Assembly: GCA_029783825.1 (NCBI GenBank)
Contig: JAREIK010003092.1
Coordinates: forward strand, 238,929 to 302,928
Length of the DNA stretch: 64,000 nucleotides
Origin: Sapria himalayana
Lineage: Eukaryota; Streptophyta; Magnoliopsida; Malpighiales; Rafflesiaceae
Direction: 5' to 3'
Position 1 is the stretch's first letter, and every line of letters starts with the position of its first letter. The notes beneath the pieces were generated by a model. The model ran no database searches. It had not been told where the DNA came from and worked only from the letters and a program-made list of their open reading frames with translations. Shown here piece by piece: positions 1 to 10,554 of the stretch. The position numbers were made by a program, and so were the translations under genes.

Positions 1-1818
1 ACTTGCTACGTTTGCCAAAGAAGGATACCTAACCTTATTTACCTTCTACTAGTTTAGAAGATCAAAATCAATTCTATTTTTTTCAAGTTTGTCCTCCAAG
101 TACTTATCCAACTCTTCCAAAGCAGCAACTTTTTGTTCTTTCTCAAATTCAACAAAAAAAATCATCAACATAAATATCACTACCATCAAAGAAATCATCA
201 TTTTTCATCAACACACTAGAAAAGAAATTATCTTCTTTTGATTAATCTTCATTTAAATCTTTATAATCATCCATCATCTCATTTAAAGCATTTATAACCT
301 TTTTCACCATATTTTTAGCTAATTTCTCTCCATAATGCTAAGTGTACTTAACCTTGAGATATTTGAGCTTATATCTAGGATCCAACACTACTGCTACAAA
401 AAGAATAATATTTGTTGACTAAAGAGACCCTCAATATTTGTTGAATTTATGCCTCATTTTAATACCATTTTCAGACACCATTGTATCTCTACTATTTTTA
501 CAAAGCTTAATTTTTTTTTAAAATTCGAATAATCTCAGGAAAATAAACACTAGAGGTAGAATATTATGAGGTAGAAAATTTACAAGTTACCTCATAAAAA
601 GTTTTCAAGAAACGAGCCAAAATTTTGGCGTTTGTTCAGCCTCTCTCAGTTGGAACATTTGATCCAAACTCCTTCAAAAATCTTTTGTCTTTGTCCTCCA
701 ACTTATCAAATTCTTTTTGATATTTTATATTGGTTTGTAGCATCAAATAAGTTGAATTCCATCTTGTAGGACAATATAATTGCAATGAAGATCCATATGA
801 CAAGTTTGCTTCTTCAACACATAACTTAAACTTATCTAATCTTTTAGGACTGCTCCTCACATATTTCACCACACCTCTAATTTTTTGAATAGCACCCTCA
901 ACTACTGCAATACCATCTCTGACAATTAAGTTTAGTATATGAGCACAACATCTCATATGAAAATGCTCGCCTCTCAAAGGTACAACACTTTTCTTCACAA
1001 GCCTTTTTTTCAATTGTTCAACTGTAACATCATTATTTGATGAATTGTCAACAGTAATGAACATCAACTTTCTCAAACCCCATTCATTCATGCAAAACTC
1101 AATAGCATTTCTAATATTAACTCCAGAATGACTTTTAATTACACAAAAGTTTAAAAGCCTTTTATGCATATTCCATTGAGAATCAATGAAATGAACAGTC
1201 AAATATATATAAGACAAATTTTGAATGCTAGTCCAAGTGTCGGTAGTCAATGAAACACTACAATAATGAGATGGTATGCTATCAAAATATTTCTTCTTTT
1301 CCTTCACAAACAAAAATAAACAATCCCTCAGTATAGAGTGCCTAGATGGAATTTTTTAATTGAGGCACACTAACTTCACAAAACTCCTCAAACTCATCCC
1401 TCTCAACAAAACTAAAAGGTAATTCATCTTTTATGATCATTTTCACCAAAGCCTCACAAACTAGTTGTTGATCAAATTGCCAACAAGTAAATTTGTTATC
1501 CTTTGAACTAGTACCTTTAGTTAAACTCAACAAAGATTGTGACTTGTCTTTACCTTTGTGAGCTTCTATTAATTCTTTTTTGAGTGGAAATTTCCTACAA
1601 GTCTTTCTCAAGTATTTCCATAAACCAGAAGTACCTTGATCACTTTTGGCCAAGTATTCTTTCCTACACCATATACAAGCTGCCCTATCAGTTTCATTTC
1701 TCTCTGAATCAACTAACATATCATAAGTTTTCCAAACAGCAGACTTATACTTTTTATGAGCTTGAGGTACAGATGTACCTTGACTATATTTTACAATTAG
1801 AATTGAAGAACCTGCCAT
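1..1818 (-). pseudogene. hAT transposase pseudogene (BED finger, RNase H-like fold), copy A, 3' end missing
   Basis: Relic of a RICESLEEPER/DAYSLEEPER-type hAT transposase, which in the intact family cuts and joins element ends. Residues 1-158 (1818 down to 1342) hold a BED-like finger region with CIWC (C-x2-C) and GTSGLWKYLRKTC, where the usual His of the finger is Tyr. A one-base insertion in an A run near 1355 shifts the frame. The next frame (1313-636, 225 aa) shows RNase H-like landmarks: LTTDTWTS with the first Asp, ITVDNSSNND with the second Asp, HFHMRCCAHILNLIV, and CPTRWNSTYLML. It stops at a TGA (636-638) where the family has Trp of a DW.NA motif. A second in-frame stop, TAA at 564-566, lies 24 codons later, and both stops are shared with copies B and C. 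Positions 1-540 still resemble the part leading to the hATC domain, which itself is off-window. An upstream in-frame ATG extension exists but also carries stops, so 1818 may be an internal Met. Confidence 0.9.
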
Positions 1819-2282
1819 AACAATAAGAGGGTTCGTAAAAAAATGTTGATTGGATTTACCATTACTTTGATCATTTGAGATGTTATCATCTTCAATTTAT
1901 TATATTTTTCTTTTACCGCTGGATTGTGCCATCTGCATTGCCATTAATTAATATCATATGTTAATCAAAAATACATATAAATATTTCAAATAAGCAAGCT
2001 CAACAAAACTGACTATAACATATTTGGCCCAACCATAACACCACAACCAATACTCAACAAAACGGACTAAGACACATAATAATAATAAGAATCACTCAAT
2101 TCTCGTCTGGAAAACAAACCAAAAGGCTGGTGGCATCTGAGAAATGGTGGAGGCAACCAGAAGTGTGACAGACAAGGGCTGGACCTAACTGAACACGGCT
2201 GGAACGGCATGAGGTGGACTGGAAATCATCGAAACAGCAAAAGGTGTGTTGGAATTGGATGGGCAGTAGCGGAATTGGTGGC

Positions 2283-2804
2283 TAGAGGTGTCAAGCATGC
2301 TAGGGCACGGCACGGCCCGTGGGCACGGCAAGGCCGTGCCGTGCCGTGCCGTGCCCGGCCCGCTCGAGCACGGCTTGGCTTGGCTAGGCGGCACGGGCGC
2401 ACGGCAGGGGCAGGGCAAGCGGGGCGGGTCGGGTCTGTTTGGACCCGACCCACGGTCTTTTTACCGGGGGCGGGGCCCGGTTGGGTCACGACTCACTGAG
2501 TCGTGACCGTGACTCGTGACCGTGACTCGTGACTCGTGAGTCGTGACTCATGAGTCGCGACTCACGACTCACGCCACGGCACGCGTGGTACGCCGCCAGT
2601 GCCACGCGTGCCTGCGTGAATCGGCACGGGATGGACCCGTGCCGGCGTGCCGTGCCAAGGCACGGCACGACACGAGATTTAATTCACCCGGGCACGGCAC
2701 GGGCCCGGGCACGGTTTTTGAACGTGCCGGGCCGGCCCAGGCACGGCCGAACCATGCCGTGCCTCGTGCAGGGCCGGGCCGGGCCGGCACGTTTGACACC
2801 TCTA
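2283..2804. mobile_element. GC-rich fold-back hAT MITE nested in copy A (522 bp)
   Basis: Non-autonomous hAT-type MITE. The terminal inverted repeats are TAGAGGTGTCAA at 2283 and TTGACACCTCTA ending at 2804. They are bounded by a perfect 8-bp target duplication TTGGTGGC (2275-2282 and 2805-2812). The empty site is present once in the other hAT copies (39302-39309, reverse complement; 63014-63021), which proves the insertion. The body is very GC-rich, made of GGCACGG/CGTGCC and GGCCCG runs, in strong contrast to the surrounding AT-rich DNA. The left and right halves are inverted copies, so the element can fold back. No coding capacity is credible: several open frames of 60-167 codons here are Arg/Ala/Gly/Pro low-complexity products of the CG repeats. 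Confidence 0.92.
2488..2575. repeat. GTGACTC-type short repeats with central palindrome of the MITE
   Basis: A run of CGTGACTC/CGTGACC tandem units is followed by their inverted counterpart. Positions 2535-2566 form a 32-bp palindrome with a single mismatched pair, centred on TCA|TGA. The centre (about 2550) lies within 10 bp of the MITE midpoint (about 2543), as expected for the tip of a fold-back element. Confidence 0.75.
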
Positions 2805-3042
2805 TTGGTGGCATCTTCATGTTATATATATATATATATATTCCTGGTTCTAGTATAGGTTTTTTAGGATGGGATTGTTCTCAGGATGGATATTGCTTAA
2901 GATCCGGAAATGTCCCAAAAGATAAAATACGTGTCAGAATGGGATGGGAAAAGTCAAAGTCAATAGATTTTCTCAGTCGCGATTATTTCTGGACAAGACT
3001 TCGTGTCAGGTCGGGAATCTCTGAGTCCCGTGAGCAGCCCTT

Positions 3043-6000
3043 CTAAATGAATATAGAGTTAAATCAGTAAACTCCTAAACCCCATAATGGCTAAATACAG
3101 AAACTATTAAACTGCTAAATACTACTTAATAATTAATAAATCAAATTTTTATTGATATTTTTTATATTTTTAAATTTTCATTTTAATTATATATTAGTAT
3201 ATTTATTTAGAAATATTTATTACAAAATAAATTATGAGTGGGACAAATATAATTAAAATTATATATTATTTATCTAATAAAAATATATGCTTATAAAAGA
3301 AGTATAAATTTAAAAATTAAAAATTATTATCAAGTAATATAAGTTACTTTAATTTTGAATCAATTTGGGTTTTGTAAATATTTTTTAATTAATATCTATC
3401 TTAATATTAATAGTTTATAAATTTAATTTTTGATCATTATTATAATATCTATCAATAAAATTATTTATATTAAATTTATATGATATATAATTATTAATAT
3501 TATTATAACAAAATATTGTATTAAAATTTCAAAAAATTTTAAATATTATTATATTTTCAAATGTTATAACCTATGAAAAAGATAAAAAATTATAGAAATT
3601 TTTTTTGTTATTTTATTTTTTTAAATAAAACCTATAAATCACTAAAAGCCTAAAAATATAAATCACTAAATTCTTTACGATAAAACAATAAATACTTAAA
3701 TCATTAAACTGGTATACATTAATAATAAATCATAAATCTCATTTTAATTTTTATTCAGTCTAATTTTAAATTTTATTTTAATTATTTATCAATTTATTTT
3801 ATAGAAATATTAATTACAAAATAAATTATTAATGAGACAAATCTAATTTAAATTAAACCGACATCCCTAAATAATAAATAATAAACCTCATTTTTTTTCA
3901 TTATAATTTTAAATATTCATTTTAAATATTTATTTGTATATTTATATATAAATATTAATTACAAAATAAAATGAGTTGGAAAAATATAATTTATATAAAT
4001 TATTTTTCATCAAAAATTTTTTGATAAAACTTTTTAAAGAAAAAAAATTTTCAAAACAAAAAATTATTATATAGTAATATATTTTGCTTTTCTTCTGAAT
4101 CATTTTAGGTTTTTTAATTATATTTTAATTGATATCTATCTTATTAATATAGATTATTAATTAATTTTTTGATCATTATTAGAATATTTATCAATAAATT
4201 TTTATTATTATAACTAAATATTTATATTGAATAAAATTATTATCAATAAAATTTTCAATAAAATTATTTATATTGAATTTATATGATATATAAATATAAT
4301 AATTGTTATAACTAAATATTGTATTCACATTTAAAAAAAGATTTAAAAATTATTATATTTTCAAAGGTTAACCTTTGAAAATATCAAAATATAATAAAAA
4401 TAAATTTTTTATTATTTTATTTTTTTAATAAAACATATAAACCACTAAATGCATACACAATTAAATCAGTAAACTCCTAAACCTCATAATGCCTAAATAC
4501 ATAAACCATTAAACCACTATATACAACTTAATAATTAATAAATCTAATTTTTTTTCTATTTATTATAATTTTAAATATTCATTTTAATTATTTATTAGTT
4601 TATTTTTATATAAATATTTAATACAAATTAAATTATGAGTGCTACATATATATTTTAATTAATTTATTTTTAATCAATAAAAACATATGCTTATAAAAGA
4701 AGTAAAAATTTATAAATTTAAAATTATCATCCAGTAATATATTTAATTTAATTTTGAATCAATTTGGGTTTTGTAAATATCTTTCAATTAATATCAATCT
4801 TTTTATTAATAGTTTATTAATTTAAATTTTGATCATTATTATATTATCTATCAATATAATTGTTTATATTGAATTTATATGAAATATAATGATTAATATT
4901 ATTATAACTAAATATTATAGTCACATTTCAAAAAATTTTAAATATTATTATATTCTCAAATGTTATAACCTATGAAAATGAGAAAAAATTACAAATTTTT
5001 TATTATTATTTTATTGTTTAAATAAAACCTATAAGCCACTAAATGCGTAAAAATATAAATTGCTAAACTCCTAAATGAAAAAACCTTTAAATACTTAAAC
5101 CATTAAACAGGTGTACATTAATAAAAAATCATAAATCTCAATTTAATTTTTTTTGAGTATAATTTTAAATTTTTATTTTAATTATTTATACGTTTATTTT
5201 TATATAAATATTAATTACAAAATAAATTATTAGTGAGACAGATCTAATTTAAATTAAACCGGCATCCCTAAATAATAAATAATAAATAATAAATCTAATT
5301 TTTTTTCATTATAATTTTAAATATTCATTTTAATTTATTATTTGTTTATTTATATATAAATATTGATTACAAAATAAATTGAAATAGACAAAAATAATTT
5401 ATATAAAATATTTTTAATCAAAAAATTATAGATAAACTTTTTATAAGTATAAAAAATTTTCAAAACAAAAAATTATTATATAGTAATATATTTTGCTTTG
5501 CTTCTGAATCATTTTAGGTCTTGTAATTAGATTTTAATTGATATCTATCTTATTAATAATAGATTATTAATTTATGTTTTGATCATTATTACAATATTTA
5601 TCAATAAAATTGTTTATATTTAATTTACATGTTATATAATTATAAAATTTATTATAACTAAATATTATATTTACATTTGAAAATAATTGAAAAAATAATA
5701 TATTTTTAAAGGTTATCATCTTTGAAAATGATATAAAATCACAAAAATAAATTTTTTGTTATTTTATTGTTTATATAAAACCTATAAACTACTAAATGCC
5801 TAAACGCTTAAATCATTAAACTCCTAAACCACAAAACCCATAAATACTTAAACATTTAAACAATCTTTAAATGTTTAAGTATTTATCAATAATATATAAA
5901 TATCTATAAATAAATAATAGTTTATTAATTTATTTTTTGATCAATATTATATTTATATTTATATTTATTTTATTAATATTTATCAATAAATTCGTTTATT

Positions 6001-6808
6001 TTTAATTTACATGATATATAATTATTAAGTTTATTATAACTAAATATTGTATTCACATTTGAAAAAAATTTAAAAATTATTATATTTATAAAGGTTATAA
6101 CCTTGAAAATTGATAAAAAATTTAAAAAATAATTTTTTTGTTATTTCATTATTTAAATAAAACATATAAACTACTAAATGCCTAAACACTTAAATCAATA
6201 AACTTTTAAACTCCTAAATACTTAAACCATTAAATTGGTATACTTTAAATAATTAATCATAAATCTCATTTTTATTTGTATTCATTATAATTTTAATATT
6301 CATTTTAATTATTTATTATTTTATTTTTATAGAAATAATAATTACAAAATAAAATTATGAATGAGACAAATATTATTTAAATAAATTATCTTCATCAAAA
6401 AAATTTATAAGCTTATAAAAAGAATCAAAAATTTAAAAATAAAAAATAATTATTTAGTAATATATTTTTCTTTGATTTTAAATCGTTTTAGGTTTTGCAA
6501 ATATATTTTAATTAATATCTATCTTATTAATAATAGTTTATTAATTTATTTTATGATTAGTATTATAATATCGATCAATAAAATTATTTATATTGAATTT
6601 AAATGATATTTAATTTTTATGATTATCATAATTAAATATTGTTTTAACATTTAAAAAAAATAAAAATTATAATATTTTGAATGGTTATAACATTGAAAAT
6701 GAGAATAAATCATAAAAATAATTATTTTGTTATATAATTATATAAATAAAACCTATAAACCACAAAATAACTAACTACTTAAATTACTAAATTCCTAAAC
6801 CCTGATAC
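3043..6808 (+). repeat. AT-rich satellite array, forward orientation
   Basis: Six monomer landmarks (GTTATAACC-type palindrome) lie near 3563, 4366, 4962, 5711, 6093 and 6683, giving spacings of about 803, 596, 749, 382 and 590 bp. Each is followed about 70-90 bp later by the telomere-like octamer block (CCTATAAACCACTAAATG...). The first monomer after hAT copy A is of the subtype with CTACTTAATAATTAATAAATC and CAATTTGGGTTTTG. No gene is supported: all frames are short and made of Asn/Ile/Lys/Tyr-rich AT sequence. Confidence 0.9.
5842..5884. repeat. 19-bp perfect hairpin in a short (390-bp) monomer
   Basis: AAATACTTAAACATTTAAA (5842-5860) is followed by a 5-base spacer and its exact reverse complement (5866-5884). 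It marks the truncated monomer between palindromes at 5711 and 6093. The same structure recurs at 17108-17150 and, in the inverted block, at 51194-51236. Confidence 0.85.
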
Positions 6809-8095
6809 TTCTGCACCACACACACATAGCGACGGACCAAAGTACACATGTGCACATATTCTTTTCCATTTTGGTGTAGCATTTAGAGGGGCCAGAAAGT
6901 CCTGCAAGCAGCCAGAAGTATGGGCCACCAGCTTGTAGAGGGCCCCACTAGCAAGCCGGGAGGATAACCTTCATACAACTGACGAGACCGAGCAAAGTGG
7001 TCGGAAGTAAACCCAGGACTATCTAGGAGTGGGTCACTCTAGACATATCAGGCAGCAAAGAGGACCATCCAACCATCACCCAACAGGAGTAGCGGATAGT
7101 CCATGATTAATTGGAGAGCCGGTAAAATTCGAAGCATCACAAAGCAGGGCCAGTAAGCAATGGAGTCCAGACTAGCCACACGGGAGGAAAAGATTCGAAC
7201 TCGTAGTTTATGTTTGTAGTCTTATTTGTATTTTGGACTTTGTATGCACCATGTACTTGTTGAGATGGATCATGGCATACTCACACACACAATCTTGTAT
7301 GTTCTCTATGTAGCATGCAATGAGGGCAACTGGACCCATGAGTCTCTCTAAGTGGGTCCCACTAATGCATTTTGTAAATACAAATTAGGCGATGCTACAC
7401 TCCCGGGAGCAAAAGACCCATCTTTATAGCATTTTGTAATTTTACTTGTATTCTAGCTTAGTTGTACGCGTAGATAATTAGACTATGAGATGGACCTCAT
7501 CACACATGCACACCGATGCATGCAAATTTTTTGATATTTTGTCGGTGCAACATACAGCCACTTCTTGGAGCTTGAGGAGGAAGCATTCTAACCCAAGAGA
7601 TACTCTTTTGAGGATCATTGGAGCAAAAGAATGTGGAATTCAGAGGTGATAATGAATTGAAAAATGTCGTAGATATGTACTTGTGATTTTTGAGTATTCA
7701 GTTTTACATGTATTCCATTACATAGCAATGAAATAGGCAAACGCTTGATGCTGCATGTCACACACATGCACAATCTTATATTTGCATAGTTTTAATATGG
7801 TGCATCATTCAAGCTCCTCCAAAAGGCTTGGACAAATCCGAATGGAAAGGACGCAGTGCGCATAATGACTCAATGCGAACTCTGAAGTCTGAGATTGCCA
7901 GGTGATTTTAGTTGTAATAGTATACTTGGAATTATTAGGCATTAGGTTTTTTTATGTATTTTATGCATAGAATCATTAAGGTGCATAGGATTTGGTGAGC
8001 TGGCCTAAATTAGTCAGCTTTTTAGTCTCTTGTAAGTTGTGTGCCTAAATGATAAATAAAGTGTGTATTTTCCAAAAAAAAAAACAAAAAAAAAC
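6809..8095 (+). other. Possible retroposed transcript with poly(A) tail
   Basis: The 3' end has an AATAAA signal (8055-8060). About 14 bases later an A-rich tail begins (from 8074, broken by one C). This is the layout of a polyadenylated RNA copied back into DNA, as in a processed pseudogene, a LINE or SINE 3' end, or a retroposed non-coding RNA. The body is of normal base composition with CA/TG-rich stretches and no long open frame. The 5' end joins the satellite at about 6809 without an obvious target duplication. The inverted copy (49000-50272) keeps the TTTATT signal and T tract. A chance genomic polyadenylation site is the alternative. Confidence 0.45.
8055..8095 (+). terminator. Polyadenylation signal and A tract
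   Basis: AATAAA at 8055-8060, then GTGTGTATTTTCC and a tract of 11 A, C, 9 A. It is preserved in reverse in the second copy of X near 49001-49030. Confidence 0.5.
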
Positions 8096-8185
8096 TATAA
8101 ACCCTAAACTTTAAATCCTAATCCTTAAACTATAAACTAAAACCCTAACCCAAAAACCCTAAATCCTAAATCTCATGTTTTAAAC
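8096..8185 (+). repeat. Degenerate telomere-like block (CCCTAAA variants)
   Basis: Repeated CCCTAAA, CCTAAA, CCTTAAA and CCCTAACC units follow the A tract directly. They resemble the plant telomere repeat (CCCTAAA) and also the octamer block inside every satellite monomer. The matching block in the inverted copy is at about 48912-48996. Confidence 0.65.
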
Positions 8186-10554
8186 TTTTATAATCTAATG
8201 ACTAAGTGTTAAATTTAAAATGAAATTCACAACTTTTAGGACTTTCATAGATTCATCTTTTTGTATAAGTAACACAAAGTCATGACTCAAGGGGTGAGTT
8301 ATGGATTCAGTCTATTTCTCGCTTTAGATTATTGTAGCATTAGCAATGGTCATGATTGTATATTTTGTCTCTAGAACACAAAATCATATCGATGAGAATA
8401 TTCCATAACTTGTATCTCTCTGTTGAACATATTGTTATGGCACTAAGAATGATCATGAATACATATTTAATCAGTATACTACTGGGTCAAAGTATTGGAT
8501 ATGATCATATCTTGTGCATTTTATCTTTATATTGCAAAGTCATTGGACTAGGAATGAATATAACTTTGGACATTCCACAAGAGAAAAAGTCAGGACCCTA
8601 GAAATAGTTAAAGCTCAAGTACTACTCTTTATAACTTTCTATAGCTAAAATTCTTGGGATTTGAAATATCACTATGGCTTTTTCCTTTGATTTGTGACCT
8701 CAAGTGTCAATTAGAAAGACTAATATTTTGAGCAATGATTAAAACCTTTTATACATTTGAATATTATTCATTTACACCTTTTTGGGTATTGTGTGCTTGT
8801 ATACATAACACATTTAATATAAAAAGAAAGAAATGATACTTTTCATGTCCATGAGGTTATAAAAAGGGGGCATAGACATGCAAATAAAATAAATTTTTTG
8901 ATTCTTTACTGAAAGAGATCCCATACTTCTTGCCCTGCTCAAACTGCCCTGGGTCTAGTTTGTTCTAATAGGCTACAAGGTGGTTATTTTTTTTGAGGTG
9001 AACTATGTTTTAAAAAAATTGCTTTGAGTGTGTGCAATAGAGATATTTTAGAAGAAATTACAATAATCAATATAAATAGCATCCTCAACAACTAGCTATT
9101 TCAACACATAGGGGTACAACTTTGGTTTTGTCTGTTAGCGTACATGAGTAAAATTACCTCTGATAGCCCAATGATTCAACATCAAATATAATGAGACATA
9201 ATAGAGATAAAGTAAAAGCTCCTATTATTTTGGTTAGAGCTTTAGCAATCATTCTAGAGTTGAGAGAGGAACAAAATAAATTATTTTAATTATTCAGTAT
9301 AATTTTAATTTTAAATTATTTATCAGTTTATTTTTATAAAAATATTAATTACAAAATAAATTATTTGTGTGTCAGATCTTATTTAAATTAAACCGGTATA
9401 TCCTAAATAATAAATAATAAATCTAATTTTTTTTATTTTAATTTTAAATATTCAAATTTTATTATTTATTTGTTTATTTTTATATAAATATTAATTACAA
9501 AATAAATTATGAGTTACACAAATATAATTTATATAAATTATTTATCATCAAAATAATATAGATAAACTTTTTAAAAAAAAAAATTTCAAAACAAAAAAAT
9601 TATTATATAGTAATATATTTTGCTTTTATTCTGAATCATTTTAGGTTTTGTAATTATATTGTTATTTATATCTATATTATTAATAATAGATTATTAATTT
9701 ATTTTTAGATCATTATTAGAATATTTATCAATAAAATAGTTTATATTGAATATATATGATATATAAATATAATGATTATTATAACTAAATATTGAATTCA
9801 GTTTTGAAAAAAATTTAAAAATTATTATATTTTCTAAGGTTATAACCTTTGAAAATATCAAAAAATAATAAAAATAAATTTTTGTTTTTTTATTTTTTAA
9901 ATAAGACTTATAAACTACTAAATGCATACATAGTTAAATATGTAAACTCCTACACCCTGTAATGCCTAAATACAGTAACCATTAAAATAATATATAATAG
10001 ATAATAAATAATAAATCTAATTTGTATTTCTATTTATTATAATTTTAAATATTCATTTTAATTATTTATTAGTTTATATTTAGAGAAATATTTATTACAA
10101 AATAAATTATGAGTACAACAATATAATTTAAATAATTTATTTTTAATGAAATAATATATATACACATATAAAAGAAGTAAAAATATAAAAATTTAAAATT
10201 ATTATCCTTTAATATATTTTACTTTAATTTTGAATCAATTTGGTTTTTGTAAATATATTTTAATTAATTTTTATCTTTTTATTAATAGTTTATTAATTTA
10301 ACTTTTGATCATTATTATAATATCTATCAATAAAATTGTTTTTATTGAATTTATATGATATATAATTATTAAAATGATTATAACTAAATATTATATAACA
10401 TTTTAAAAATTTTAAATATAATTATATTTTTAAAGGTTATAACCAATTAAAATGACAAAAAATTACAATTTTTTTTCGTTATTTTATTGTTTAAATAAAA
10501 CCTATAAACCACTAAATGCCTAAAAACATAAATCGCTAAACTCCTAAACGACAA

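Larger units (their letters stand above)
1..3042 (-). mobile_element. hAT transposon copy A, partial (cut by window start)
   Basis: Class II hAT element in minus orientation. Its promoter-side terminus lies at 3042 and its transposase-3' terminus is outside the window; by alignment with copy C about 1.17 kb is missing. The end near 3025-3042 reads inward as AAGGGCTGCTCACGGGAC, matching the TIRs of copies B and C (TAGGGG-type, CTCA.GGGAC). It is followed by CTAAATGA (3043-3050), the 8-bp target site also found at the other copies. The subterminal 200-300 bp hold several GGGAC/GGGATGG motifs, usual for hAT subterminal transposase-binding regions, plus a short TA microsatellite at about 2821-2842. 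A GC-rich MITE is nested at 2283-2804. The coding region is broken, so the copy is non-autonomous. Confidence 0.9.
6809..9270 (+). repeat. Non-satellite segment X, left copy (inverted duplicate of 47854-50272)
   Basis: About 2.4 kb of more complex sequence interrupts the satellite. Its reverse complement is found at 47854-50272, differing by eye at roughly one base in ten to fifteen. Satellite flanks match on both sides (CCCTGATAC just before the left end; monomers with AAAATAATAtAGATAAAC on the other side), so the duplication includes neighbouring satellite. It consists of a retroposed-looking part with a poly(A) tail (6809-8095), a telomere-like block (8096-8185) and a part of unknown origin (8186-9270). 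No conserved protein domain is recognisable in any frame. An open frame at 8356-8601 begins with TTG and matches one at 48492-48728 in the inverted copy, but resembles nothing I know. Confidence 0.8.

Noticed and set aside
1..3042. Independent targeted insertions of hAT into the satellite
   Set aside because: Sequence preference alone would not explain the shared private flanking changes and shared stop codons; co-amplification explains all of them.
2185..3046. Overlapping open frames of 60-167 codons on both strands around the MITE
   Set aside because: They are low-complexity Ala/Arg/Gly/Pro translations of CACGG and GGCCCG repeats and cross the element boundaries.
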